A stretch of DNA of 64,000 nt from Promicromonospora sukumoe 327MFSha3.1 (GTDB taxonomy: Bacteria; Actinomycetota; Actinomycetes; Actinomycetales; Cellulomonadaceae). The DNA lies in contig NZ_ARQM01000017.1 of the NCBI RefSeq assembly GCF_000385135.1, forward strand, positions 124,001 through 188,000, given 5' to 3'. Under the pieces are notes generated by a model that saw only the letters and a list, made by a program, of their open reading frames with translations, ran no database searches and was not told where the DNA came from. Positions 17,208 to 26,800 of the stretch are shown one piece after another; within the stretch, counting starts at the first letter, position 1; each line of letters starts with the position of its first letter. Made by a program: the position numbers and the translations under genes.

Positions 17208-17831
17208 TCAGCCCGCCGGCTCCAGGCCTGCCGCCTGGCGGGCCGCGCTGACGAACGCCACGCGCACGTTGTCCCAGCCGTCCAGGTACCCGCCCACCAG
17301 GGCGGCGTCGCGCAGGAGCACGAGCTGGCCGGCGCGGGTCACGGCGTCGTCGACCCCCGCGTCGGTCAGCACCTGCTTGAGCGCGCCCCGGAACCACGCG
17401 CGGTGCTTGTCGACGGCGCGCCGTACGCCGCTGTCGGCGTCGGGGTACTCGGCGGCGGCGTTGATGAAGGGGCAGCCGCGGGTGTGGTGGCGGGCGACGT
17501 CCTCGGCGATGCCCTCGATCACCATCCCGACCAGCTCGACCGGGTCGTCGGTGGCGGCGCGGGCGCCGCCGAGCGCCGCGCGGAGGTTCGTGTCCTCGAC
17601 ACCGAGGTAGGCCTCGACGAGGTCCTCCTTGCCCGGGAAGTGCCGGTAGAAGGTGGCGCGCGTGACCCCGGCGGCGGCGACGATGCGGTCGACGCCGACC
17701 ACGTGGATGCCCTCGGCGTAGAACAGCTGGGACGCGGTGCGCAGCAGGCGTTCGCGCGCCTCCGAGGCGCCGTCGGCGGTCTTGCGCGGGGCGCGGGAGG
17801 CGGTGGTCCTGGGTGCCATGCCGTTCAGCAT
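17208..17831 (-). CDS. TetR/AcrR-family repressor
   Basis: 207 residues. HTH near residues 33-60: VGVDRIVAAAGVTRATFYRHFPGKEDL. The C-terminal domain contains GCPFINAAAEYPD, typical of the TetR subgroup that regulates small oxidoreductase or hydrolase genes. The first ATG (17831) has GAGAAAG upstream; an ATG four codons later (17819) is also possible. It is divergent from the alpha/beta hydrolase gene, and two matching dyads lie in the shared region. Confidence 0.85.
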   Translation of the reverse strand: MLNGMAPRTTASRAPRKTADGASEARERLLRTASQLFYAEGIHVVGVDRIVAAAGVTRATFYRHFPGKEDLVEAYLGVEDTNLRAALGGARAATDDPVELVGMVIEGIAEDVARHHTRGCPFINAAAEYPDADSGVRRAVDKHRAWFRGALKQVLTDAGVDDAVTRAGQLVLLRDAALVGGYLDGWDNVRVAFVSAARQAAGLEPAG

Positions 17832-17832
17832 A

Positions 17833-17915
17833 GAACGATCTTTCTCTTTAGGGCTTGACGGCCGCCCAGGCCGGGCGTACCTTCTCGGAATAACAGAGAA
17901 AGAACGATCGTTCTT
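17833..17915 (+). promoter_or_regulatory. Divergent promoter with two TetR operators
   Basis: A perfect 16-bp palindrome AAGAACGATCGTTCTT lies at 17900-17915 and a near-palindromic copy AGAACGATCTTTCT at 17833-17846, directly before tetR. Between them a strong plus-strand promoter TTGACG (17855-17860), 17-bp spacer, TACCTT (17878-17883) would drive the hydrolase gene. Both operators flank the promoter, so ligand-released repression of both genes is expected. Confidence 0.75.
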
Positions 17916-17966
17916 CCTGACGACGACGGACCGGGTCCCCGGCCCACCGAGACCGAGGAGCCCGAC

Positions 17967-18833
17967 ATGAACGCCACCGCCGACACCACCACCAACGGCA
18001 CCACCCCCGCCCCCGCCCCCGCCAAGCTGCCGATCGTCCTGGTCCACGGCCTGTGGATGACGCCGAAGAGCTGGGACACCTGGGCCGAGCGCTTCCGCGC
18101 CGCGGGCCACGAGGTGCTCGTCCCGGGCTGGCCCGGCATCGACGACCGCAGCGTGCAGGACATCCGCTCCAACCCCGCAGCACTGCGCGGCATCGGGCTG
18201 AAGGAGATCGCCGACCACTACGAGCGCATCATCCGCACCCTGCCGGTCAAGCCGATCATCATGGGCCACTCGTTCGGCGGCGTCATCACGCAGATGCTGG
18301 CCGACCGCGGCCTGGGTGCCGCCTACGTGGGCGTCGCGCCGGGACAGACCGCCGGGATCACCACCCTCCCCCTGTCCACGCTGCGCACCGGGCTGCCGAT
18401 CCTGTCCAACCCGTTCGGCCGCAACGGCGCCAAGCCGCTGTCGAAGGGGCACTTCCACTTCACGTTCGGCAACGACCTGAACCGCGCCTCGTCGGACGTC
18501 CTCTGGGAGCAGTCCGCCGTCCCGTCCTACAACCGGGTCCTCTTCGAGGGCGTGGCCGCGACCACGAACGAGAAGGGCGGGGTGAGCCACGTCGACTACG
18601 CCCGGGCCGACCGCGCGCCGCTCCTGGTCATCACGGGCGGCATCGACAACGTGGTCCCGCCGGCCATCGGCAAGGCCATCGTCGCGAAGTACAACGGCAC
18701 CGGCAGCCCCGCGGTGGTCGAGTACAAGGAGTACGCGGGGCGCACGCACCGGCTCGTCTCCCAGCCCGGCTGGGAGGAGATCGCCGACTACGCCCTGACC
18801 TGGGCCGCGTCGCACGCCACCGTCACGGCGTGA
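17967..18833 (+). CDS. Alpha/beta hydrolase
   Basis: 288 residues, cytoplasmic (a Thr/Pro/Ala-rich start but no signal peptide). The oxyanion motif LVHGLWM is near residue 25, the nucleophile is Ser 102 in GHSFGG, the acid lies in GGIDNVVPP and the His in GRTHRLVSQPGWE. It is a clear paralogue of the hydrolase at 31899 (shared LVHGLWMTP, PIIMGHSFGG, ADRAPLL). Substrate unknown. Controlled by the divergent TetR. Confidence 0.85.
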   Translation: MNATADTTTNGTTPAPAPAKLPIVLVHGLWMTPKSWDTWAERFRAAGHEVLVPGWPGIDDRSVQDIRSNPAALRGIGLKEIADHYERIIRTLPVKPIIMGHSFGGVITQMLADRGLGAAYVGVAPGQTAGITTLPLSTLRTGLPILSNPFGRNGAKPLSKGHFHFTFGNDLNRASSDVLWEQSAVPSYNRVLFEGVAATTNEKGGVSHVDYARADRAPLLVITGGIDNVVPPAIGKAIVAKYNGTGSPAVVEYKEYAGRTHRLVSQPGWEEIADYALTWAASHATVTA

Positions 18834-18920
18834 CGGCGGCGGCGGCCAGTCGGCCGGGCGGGGTCCTGTTGCTCGGTGGCTGGTGCCACGGGTTCGGTGC
18901 GTCATGCTTCGCGGGCCCAG

Positions 18921-18986
18921 GTGATCGGTAGAAGGTCAGGTGATCGGCAACTCGAGTTGCCGATCACCTGACCTTCTACCGATCAC
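18921..18986. repeat. Perfect 66-bp palindrome without a loop
   Basis: The left arm 18921-18953 is the exact reverse complement of the right arm 18954-18986, centred on CTCGAG. Each arm contains GTGATCGG twice, 19 bp apart (18921 and 18940). It lies 87 bp after the hydrolase stop and about 125 bp before the DUF222-HNH gene. As RNA it would form a stem of about 31 bp, so it could be a terminator, but it is longer and more exact than the other hairpins here. Confidence 0.9.
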
Positions 18987-19111
18987 TTGCGCGGCCATCG
19001 AGCGCGGCCATCGAGTTTCAGGGTTCCGTCGCGAGGCGCAGTCGATTCTGCTGATGGCAGATCGGGTCGATTCAACGAGCGGTACGTACGTGTGTGCCAT
19101 ATGTTGATGGC

Positions 19112-21055
19112 ATGACGCGAACGGGTGAGGTACCAGGACGAGCAGGCAAGCAGCCTGCTCGATCGGTGCTGCCCGAGAACGGACCGAAGCGGCCTGGCGG
19201 GTCGGTGCTGCCCGGCCGTGCCGGGACATCCGATACCGCCGGGATGTCCGGTGCCTCCGGTGCATCCGCGCCTGGCGGAGTTGTCGACGCGGCGGGCGTT
19301 CGGGCGGTACGACGGGCCTTGGCAGAGATGATCTTGCCCGGCGCCACTGACATCGAGTCCGGAAGCATGGGTGTTCCGGGTGCGGTGCAGGCCGAATGGG
19401 TCGACCTGCTTGGGGAACTCGAAGCCGTCAAGAACGCGATCACCGCCACCCAGGCCCGGCTGACGGTGGCGCTGGACGAGGCGACCCGGGCTGACGAGGC
19501 CCGGCAAAGCATCCGCGCCGAGCGGCGCGGGCGGGGTGTCCCCAACCAGGTCGGTGCCGCCCTGCGTGTGAGTCCGCACGCGGGTGCCGGGTTCGTCTCC
19601 ACCTCCCGGGTCTGGGTCACCCAGATGCCCCACACCTTCGCCGCACTGCAGGCCGGAGTGCTGTCCCAGTGGCGTGCAACCATCCTGGTCCGCGAGACCT
19701 CCCACCTGTCACTGGAACACCGTGCCCTCATCGACGAGGAGATCTGCGGACCCGCACACCTGACCGAACTGACCCGGATGAGCACGAAGCGGCTGATCGC
19801 CCGGATCAAGGAACTCGCCGCCCAGCTCGACGTGCACGCCTGCGTGAAGCGCAACGCGAAGGCCGTGACGGAGCGGCGGGTCTCGATCCGCCCAGCACCC
19901 GACCTGATGGTCTACCTCACCGCCCTGGTCCCGATGGCACAGGGCGTCCAGGCCTACGCCCAGCTCAAAGCAACCGCCGACGCCACGAAGGCCACGGGTG
20001 ACGAGCGTGGAGTGGGCCAGATCATGGCCGACACCCTCATCGAACGCGTCACCACCCGTGAACCCGGGCAGGCGAACGATGTCCCGGTCACGATCAACCT
20101 GCTCGTCTCCGACGACACCCTCCTCGCGGGCGGCAATCAGCCCGCCGTGGTGGTCGAGGGCGCATCGGCGGGCGCGGGCGTCGTGCCGGCACCGGTCGCC
20201 CGCAACCTTGCCGCCCACGCGATCGACAAGGACACGGCGTGGCTGCGCTCGATCTACGTCAACCCCCACGGCCGGCTCCTAGCCACGACATCCACATCCC
20301 GGTTCCACCCCCAGGGCCTGGCAGCGTTGCTGCGAGCCCGGGAACAGGGCATCTGCGCCACCACGTGGTGCGACGCCCCCATCCGGCACACCGATCACGT
20401 CACCCCGCACGCCGAGGGCGGCCCGACCAGCCTCGACAACGGCCAAGGCCTGTGCGCCAGGTGCAATCACGCCAAGCAAGCACCAGGCTGGCGGCAGAAG
20501 ACCACCCAGCTCAACGGCCTCCACGCAGTCGAGACCATCACCCCGACCGGGCACACGTACGTCTCGGTCGCGCCGGAACCTCCGACACCGGTCAGGGCCA
20601 ACAACACGACAACAAGCCCCGACGCGTCACCAGCCAGGACCCGCGATACGGCACTGGTTCCCGGTGCGGACTCCACCGGAGCGGCACCCGCCGACCCGCT
20701 GGTATCCGGTCAGACGCGCCGAGACCTGGACTCGACCCCCGACCGAGACACGACCGCGTCCGGCGACGGGCGCGCGTCGGCAACCGATGCGCCCAGTGAC
20801 GGTCAGGGTGCGCCATCGGCCCGCGAGCGCTCCGCGACACCACCCTGGCTCCCGGCCGTCGGCGTAACCGGCCCCGCACCCGGTCGCATCCCCCGCAGCC
20901 GCTACTCGATCGGCTGCCAGACCACCCCGGCCCACGGCGCGATCCCCTACCAGCCGAGCCAACCACCTCGCCAACCACGCCCGACACAAGGGCCGCCCGG
21001 TCGAGCCCGCACCCGCGCGCGCCGACCCGACCTCTCCTGGACGCACCCCACTTGA
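19112..21055 (+). CDS. DUF222 / HNH endonuclease-like protein (13E12 repeat family)
   Basis: About 647 residues. DUF222 spans roughly residues 65-370 and the HNH signature lies near 405-460: REQGICATTWCDAPIRHTDH, then VTPHAEGGPTSLDNGQGLCARCNHAK, with the zinc Cys pairs and catalytic His present. The last 150 residues are a low-complexity Thr/Pro/Ser/Arg tail. The family is highly repeated in actinobacterial genomes (13E12/REP13E12 elements) and its role is unclear; nuclease activity is inferred. ATG at 19112 chosen; a GTG at 19094 is equally possible. Codon use is somewhat less GC-rich than its neighbours, consistent with mobility. Confidence 0.85.
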   Translation: MTRTGEVPGRAGKQPARSVLPENGPKRPGGSVLPGRAGTSDTAGMSGASGASAPGGVVDAAGVRAVRRALAEMILPGATDIESGSMGVPGAVQAEWVDLLGELEAVKNAITATQARLTVALDEATRADEARQSIRAERRGRGVPNQVGAALRVSPHAGAGFVSTSRVWVTQMPHTFAALQAGVLSQWRATILVRETSHLSLEHRALIDEEICGPAHLTELTRMSTKRLIARIKELAAQLDVHACVKRNAKAVTERRVSIRPAPDLMVYLTALVPMAQGVQAYAQLKATADATKATGDERGVGQIMADTLIERVTTREPGQANDVPVTINLLVSDDTLLAGGNQPAVVVEGASAGAGVVPAPVARNLAAHAIDKDTAWLRSIYVNPHGRLLATTSTSRFHPQGLAALLRAREQGICATTWCDAPIRHTDHVTPHAEGGPTSLDNGQGLCARCNHAKQAPGWRQKTTQLNGLHAVETITPTGHTYVSVAPEPPTPVRANNTTTSPDASPARTRDTALVPGADSTGAAPADPLVSGQTRRDLDSTPDRDTTASGDGRASATDAPSDGQGAPSARERSATPPWLPAVGVTGPAPGRIPRSRYSIGCQTTPAHGAIPYQPSQPPRQPRPTQGPPGRARTRARRPDLSWTHPT

Positions 21056-21102
21056 CCACCGCCCCAGCCCCAGCCCCAACCCCAACCATCTAGGGTTCGT
21101 GG

Positions 21103-21831
21103 GTGCGCATCGAGACCGACGGCCACCCCGCCGACCCCGGCGATCTGTTCAGCACCTACGGCCACTTCACGGCCATGCAGGTGCGCGACGGCGGCGTCCA
21201 GGGCCTGGCCAACCACCTGGCCCGGCTCGACGCCGCGCACCGCGAGCTGTTCGGCCGCCCGCTGGAGGCTGACCGGGTCCGGGACCTCATCCGGCACGCA
21301 CTGGACGGCACGGCCGACGCGGCGGTGCGGGTCACGCTCCGGCACGCCGAGCACGTCGTCGTCTCCGTGGCCGACCCCCGCGATCCGCCTGCCGCGCCGC
21401 AGCGGCTGCGCTCCGTGCCCTACCTGCGGCCGTTCCCGCACGTGAAGCACCTGGGCGGGTTCGCCCAGGCTGAGTGGGCCCGCCGCGTGGCCCTCGAGGG
21501 GTACGACGACGCCCTGCTGACCGCCCCCGACGGCGCCGTCGCCGAGTCGTCGATGGCGAACATCGGCTTCCTGGAGCCCGACGGCGCCGTCGTCTGGCCG
21601 GACGCTCCCCAGCTGCACGGCACCGCGATGCGGCTGGTCGAGGCCACGACGCCGTCGAGCAGCCGCACCGTCCGGCTCGGCGACGTCGGCCGGCTCGCCG
21701 GGGCGTTCCTGGTCAACTCCATCGGCGTGGTCGCCGTGGCCTCGATCGACGACGTCCCGCTGCCCGACGCCGGCCCGCTCCTGGCCGGCGTCGTCGACCG
21801 GCTGGCCGCGGTCCCGTGGGACCAGGTCTGA
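21103..21831 (+). CDS. Class IV aminotransferase (aminodeoxychorismate lyase/branched-chain type)
   Basis: 242 residues, PLP-dependent fold IV. The PLP lysine is likely in PHVKHLGGFAQ near residue 113; the AVAESSMANIGF motif near 143-155 and the final VNSIGVVAV strand are typical. The chain is short (usual 270-290 residues), as in actinobacterial aminodeoxychorismate-lyase-like homologues. GTG start. Whether it acts in folate synthesis or on D-amino acids cannot be decided; no pab genes are nearby. Confidence 0.75.
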   Translation: MRIETDGHPADPGDLFSTYGHFTAMQVRDGGVQGLANHLARLDAAHRELFGRPLEADRVRDLIRHALDGTADAAVRVTLRHAEHVVVSVADPRDPPAAPQRLRSVPYLRPFPHVKHLGGFAQAEWARRVALEGYDDALLTAPDGAVAESSMANIGFLEPDGAVVWPDAPQLHGTAMRLVEATTPSSSRTVRLGDVGRLAGAFLVNSIGVVAVASIDDVPLPDAGPLLAGVVDRLAAVPWDQV

Positions 21832-21847
21832 GCGACAGCGCGGGACC

Positions 21848-22306
21848 TCAGCCGGCTACCGGGTCCGCGTTGGCCGCCTCGAACGCCTGACGGGCCTGCG
21901 CGATCTGGTCCTGGTGCTCCTCGGTCCAGGACACCAGCGCCTGCGTCGTCGCCAGCAGGGTGCGGCCCAGCGCGGTGAGCTCGTACTCCACGCGCGGCGG
22001 CACCTCGGGGTAGACCGTGCGCGAGACCAGGCCGTCGCGTTCGAGGTTGCGCAGCGTCACGGTCAGCATCCGCTTGCTGATGCCGTCGATCTCCCGGCCC
22101 AGCTCGCCGAACCGGAGCTTCTTCTCGTCGAGCAGGGCGATCACCAGCAGGGACCACTTGTCGGCGATGCGGTCCAGGATCTGCCGCACCTGGCAGTCCT
22201 CGCGGACGTCCCACTGGAACGGGTCGCGGTCCGCCCGGCACTCCGCCAGCTCCGCGGCGGTTACCTCGAGGGAACCCGGTGACGTCGAAGTGCCTTCTTG
22301 TGCCAT
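21848..22306 (-). CDS. HxlR-family transcriptional regulator
   Basis: 152 residues. Winged-helix HxlR core: CQVRQILDRIADKWSLLVIALL at about 43-64, then FGELGREIDGISKRMLTVTLRNLERDGLVSR and VPPRVEYELTALGRTL. A conserved Cys precedes the core (REDCQV), a position used for redox or electrophile sensing in some members. ATG at 22306 chosen over longer in-frame extensions. Divergent from an MFS exporter with a dyad between them, so it is probably the local regulator. Confidence 0.85.
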   Translation of the reverse strand: MAQEGTSTSPGSLEVTAAELAECRADRDPFQWDVREDCQVRQILDRIADKWSLLVIALLDEKKLRFGELGREIDGISKRMLTVTLRNLERDGLVSRTVYPEVPPRVEYELTALGRTLLATTQALVSWTEEHQDQIAQARQAFEAANADPVAG

Positions 22307-22331
22307 CCGTCGATCGTGCCCAACGATCGTC

Positions 22332-22352
22332 ATGGTTACAAGTGGTAACCAT
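22332..22352. promoter_or_regulatory. HxlR operator between hxlR and the MFS gene
   Basis: Perfect 8-bp arms ATGGTTAC and GTAACCAT separated by AAGTG, centred in the 70-bp gap between the divergent starts. Size and GTTAC half-site fit HxlR-type binding sites. Confidence 0.7.
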
Positions 22353-22376
22353 GCGGATCCGAGCGAGGAGATCTCT

Positions 22377-23777
22377 GTGACGGACACGAGTGCGGTCGCA
22401 CGACCGACCACCGCGACACGGACGGGCTGGGGAGTGCTCGCCGTCGTCTGCGGCGCGCTCTTCCTGGAGGGCATCGACATCGCGATGCTCAACGTCGCGG
22501 TGCCCGCCATCGCCGCGGACATCGGCCTGGCGACCGCCGACGCGCACTGGGTGATCAGCGCCTACGTGCTGGCCTACGGCGGGTTCATGATCCTCGGCGG
22601 CCGCACGGCCGACCTCGTGGGCCGACGACGCACGTTCCTGGTCGCCCTCGCGGTGTTCGTCGTGTTCTCCGGCCTGGGCGGCCTGGCCGACGACGCCTGG
22701 GTGCTGGTCGTCGCCCGGTTCGTCACCGGGGCCACCGCGGGGTTCATGACACCGGCGGGCTTCAGCCTGCTGACCACCAGCTACCCCGAGGGCCCACTCC
22801 GCGACCGGGCGCTGGCGATCTACGGCGCGATCGGCGCGGGCGGGTTCACGCTCGGCGTCGTCGCGGGCGGTTTCCTCACCGACGCGGGCTGGCGCTGGGT
22901 GTTCTTCGCACCCGTGATCGTGGGCGCCGCGCTCTGGATCGCCGGGCGGCTGCTCATCCGGCCGGACGAGCCCGCCGACGTGCCCCGCGGCGGGTTCGAC
23001 GTCGGCGGCGCGGTCACGCTGACGTCAACCATGGTCGCGCTCATCTACGGCGTGGTCGCCCTCGGCGAGGGCGGGCACGTGGTGGCGGGCCTCGCCGCGT
23101 TCGCCGCGGCGGCGGTGCTGGCCGGAGCGTTCGTGCTGGTCGAACGGCGGGCGAAGGACCCGCTGCTGCGGCCGGCCGTGCTGCGCGAGGGGCTGCTGCT
23201 CCGTGCGAGCCTGGCGGGGCTGCTGGTCATCGGAGCGTTCTTCGCGTTCCAGTTCCTGATCACGCTCTACCTGCAGGAGTACCGGGGCTGGTCCCCGGTT
23301 GCGACGGGACTGGTCTTCGCCGTCATGGGCGCCGACATGATCATCGCGCCGCTGGTCACCCACCGCCTGGTCCAGCGGTTCGGGAACGTGCCCGTGCTGG
23401 TGGCCGGGATCGCCGCCGGCGCGGTCGCGTTCGTCCTGGCCCTGCGCCTCGACGGCGCCTGGGGCTACCTCGACCTGCTGCCCTCGCTGCTGCTCGTCGC
23501 GGTGATGTTCGCCCTCGTGTACGGGCCGCTGACCGGCGCGGCCACGGCGGGCCTGGCCGAGTCGGAGCACGGCGTGGCCGGCGGTGTGGTCTACACGGCG
23601 TTCCAGTTCGGCGCCGCGCTGGGCGTCACGGCAGCCACGATCGTGCTGGTGAACGGGCACGCCTCCTCGCCCGCCGGAGCAGCGGACTACCAGCGGGCGC
23701 TGCTGGTGCCCGCGACCGCCGCGGTGCTCGCCCTGGCACTCGGGATCGCCACCTGGGTGCGCGGTCGGCGTCCCTGA
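22377..23777 (+). CDS. MFS drug exporter of the DHA2 (14-TMS) type
   Basis: 466 residues, about 14 membrane helices. The motif GGRTADLVGRRRTF (motif A) is near 68-81, LGVVAGGFLTDAGWRWVFF near 158-176 is the DHA2 antiporter motif C region. GTG start with GAGCGAGGAG upstream. Likely proton-driven efflux of a hydrophobic compound, controlled by the divergent HxlR. A REP-like hairpin follows the stop. Confidence 0.85.
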   Translation: MTDTSAVARPTTATRTGWGVLAVVCGALFLEGIDIAMLNVAVPAIAADIGLATADAHWVISAYVLAYGGFMILGGRTADLVGRRRTFLVALAVFVVFSGLGGLADDAWVLVVARFVTGATAGFMTPAGFSLLTTSYPEGPLRDRALAIYGAIGAGGFTLGVVAGGFLTDAGWRWVFFAPVIVGAALWIAGRLLIRPDEPADVPRGGFDVGGAVTLTSTMVALIYGVVALGEGGHVVAGLAAFAAAAVLAGAFVLVERRAKDPLLRPAVLREGLLLRASLAGLLVIGAFFAFQFLITLYLQEYRGWSPVATGLVFAVMGADMIIAPLVTHRLVQRFGNVPVLVAGIAAGAVAFVLALRLDGAWGYLDLLPSLLLVAVMFALVYGPLTGAATAGLAESEHGVAGGVVYTAFQFGAALGVTAATIVLVNGHASSPAGAADYQRALLVPATAAVLALALGIATWVRGRRP

Positions 23778-23784
23778 CGCCCAC

Positions 23785-23832
23785 CGCTGGTCGAGCTTGC
23801 CGGGACGTGGGTCTCGACAAGCTCGACCAGCG
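23785..23832. repeat. REP-like extragenic palindrome (TGGTCGAGCTTG / CAAGCTCGACCA)
   Basis: Perfect 15-bp arms 23785-23799 and 23818-23832, with a further half-copy GCTCGACCAGCG at about 23839. The word CTCGACAAGCTCGACCAGC is a well-known dispersed repeat of Micrococcales genomes. It lies between convergent genes and can act as a bidirectional terminator. Confidence 0.7.
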
Positions 23833-23859
23833 AGGAACGCTCGACCAGCGAACGGCTAC

Positions 23860-26800
23860 CTAGCCGCAGTACTCGTTCAGCTCGAAGTCGTGCACCACCG
23901 TCTGCCCCTTGACGATGCGCGCCGACTTCGACTCCGGCGGGTACCCCGTCGCCGAGCTGAGCAGCGTCAGCCGGTTGTTGGACACCCCCATCCAGCGGGC
24001 GTAGCCGCCGTCCGGCCCGGTCACGAGCGTGACGTCGTACTCGGAGCCGTCGATGACCACGAACGCGCCCTCGAGCGGCACCGTCTCGTCGTCACAGGTG
24101 GCGCCCGTGACCGTGCCGGCGATCTTGCCCCAGCTCGCGGGCGGGGTCACCGAGAGCGACACCTCGACGCGGGGCTCGGCGTACGGCGTACCGCCGTCGG
24201 CCACGACCTCCGAGGTGTAGGTGCCCGGCTGGTCCACCCGGCTGCTGTCGAGGTCGACCAGCACCTTCGCCGACTTGCCCGGGGCCAGCGTGAAGGCCGG
24301 GGGCTGCACGTCGAGCCACGGCACGTCGACCGTGGTCTCGCCGGTCACGTTGAGCACCGTGTGCATGTCGGGGAAGCCGAGGTCCGCCACGGTGGCGGGC
24401 TCGGGATTGCCGCAGTCGTCGGAGGCGAGGTACGACGGCGCCGTCTCCGGCTCCGCGTTGGAGCCGATGAAGAACTCGTCGGCGCTGACCACCTCGACCA
24501 CGAGCGTGCCGGACGCGGTGCCGGTGACCTGCACGTCCACCAGCGTGAGCTCCTGGGCCTCCAGCGTGACGTCGGACGAGCCCACGAGCGTCATGTTCTC
24601 GTAGACGAAGTCCCCGTCGAGCTCGTACAGGTTGACCGTGACGTCGCTGTCCGCCGCCGCGAGCTCCACGCCGAACGACACGTTGGTCACGGCGAGCTCG
24701 CCCTGGATGTCGAAGTCCTCCAGGGTGAACGTCCGCAGCCACTGCGTCTGGCTGCCCACGCACCCCACCGAGTTGCCCATGGTGATGTCCTGCGACGAGG
24801 AGTGGGTGATCGTGGTCCCGTCCGCGAGGAGCGCCGGCGGGGCCGACGGCGTCGCCGTCCTCCCGGGGTGCTTCCCGTTCCGGGCCAGGCCGTCGTCCTT
24901 CGCGGCCGCCACGCCCTTGGCGCCCGGCGACGACGCCGTGGTCACCTCGGTCGTCTCACCGGTCGCCCCCTTGATGACACCGGTGCCCGCCGTCGACCCG
25001 AGGATCTCGAAGTCGGACGACGCCGGCGCCACCTCGACGTCCGCGGGCGCGGTGCCCTCGTTCGTCACGGTGAACGAGCCGGACCGGGTGCCGCCCAGGC
25101 GCACCTCGCGGGAGATCTGCTCCGGCGAGACGGTCAGGAGCGGGGCCGCGAGCTCGACGTCCTGCCGGGTGATCGCGTCGGCGACGACGGTCACCGTCGC
25201 CTCGGTGGACTCGTAGTCCTTGGCGGCGTAGCCGACCTGCTGCTCGCCGACCTGAGGCGAGAACAGCGAGTAGTACCCGGCGCCGACCGTCGGGTTCTCC
25301 GGGTCGGCGGTCTTCGTGCTCTGCTCCCCCGCCGTCACCGTGGCGCCGTTCACGCCGTCGCCGGTGTTGAGGTCGTGCACGAACCCGGAGACCAGGCCGC
25401 CCTCGATCGGGGTGCAGGCCCCGATCGCGACGTTGTCGACCTGCCACCACAGGGCGTACACGGCGTCCCCGTAGTGGAACCGGACCCGCACGTCGGACCG
25501 GTCGGCGGCGGCCGTGATCGGCACGACCGTGTGCCCGAGCGCGTCGGACGTCTGGTGCAGCACGGTCTCCCAGGTCTCCCCACCGTCGAGGCTGAGGTCC
25601 ACGTCGGCGAAGTCGCCGATCGCGCCGTACGACTGGTCGAACGTCAGGAGCGGCGCCTCGATGCCCGACAGGTCGTACGCGGGCGAGGTGAGCGTGGTGT
25701 CCTGCGCGCCGTCCTCGCCGTAGGCGTCGCTGTTCACCTCGGCGAACAGGCCCTCGCCGCCGGTCATGTTGCTCGCGCCGAACCGGTCGTCGAACGTCCA
25801 GACCTGCTCGGTGCCGGCGAGGTCCTCGACGGTCCAGCCCTCGGGCACGTCGCCCGACTCGAACTCCTCCGTGGCGCCCGCCCCGACGAGGTCGTAGCCG
25901 GGGGCCGTGCACTCGGAGAGCACGGGGATCGCGGCGTCGGCGGACACCGGGTCCGTGCCGACCTCGACCGCCTGGGTGAACGCGGCATAGCCGGTCGCGG
26001 ACGGCTGCACCACGAGCGTGTGCGTGGCCGACTGCGGCAGCTCCAGCGAGTACTCGCCGGTGAACGGGTCGGTCCAGGTGGCGACGCCGCTCGGCGCGCC
26101 CTGCACCGTGATCTCGGCGTCGAGCGGCCAGTCGTGGCCGGAACCGTCGGTGACGGTGCCGCTCACGGTCGTGGTCGGCGCGGCCTCCAGGGTGACGTCC
26201 ACCGTGACCGTCTCGCCCTCGACGACCTCGGCCTGCGCCGTGGCGTCCAGGTACCCGAACGCGGAGACGGCCAGCTCGTGCGTGCCCTCCTCCAGGCCCA
26301 GGCGGAACGCGCCCTCGGCGTCCGTGGTGTCGGAGCGGTCGCCCGTGGTCACGCGCGCCCCGCCGACGGGCTCGCCGTCGGCGTCGGTCACGGTGCCCGC
26401 GACGAAGCCGAAGCCGTCGGTCGGCGCGGCGGCGACGAGCGCCGCGACGTCGAGCTTGCCCTCACCCCACACGTTGTTGTCGGCGGGGGTGCCGCCGCAG
26501 GAGTCGTCGGCCACGTCGACCGAGGTCTGGTCCAGCAGGGCCTGGGTGCCCTCGATGTCACCGACCAGGACCGGGGCCGCGCTCCACAGCAGCGCGACGG
26601 CGCCCGCGAGGTGCGGGGAGGCCATGGACGTGCCGCTGAACTCGGCGTAGTCGCCGCCCGGGACGGACGAGCGCACGTTGTCACCGGGGGCGGACAGGTT
26701 CGGCTTGGTCTCGCCGTCGGCGCCCGGGCCGCGCGACGAGAACTCGGCGATCTCGCCGGACTCCCCGAACGCGCCGGCCGCGTAGGTGGCCACGTTGGCC

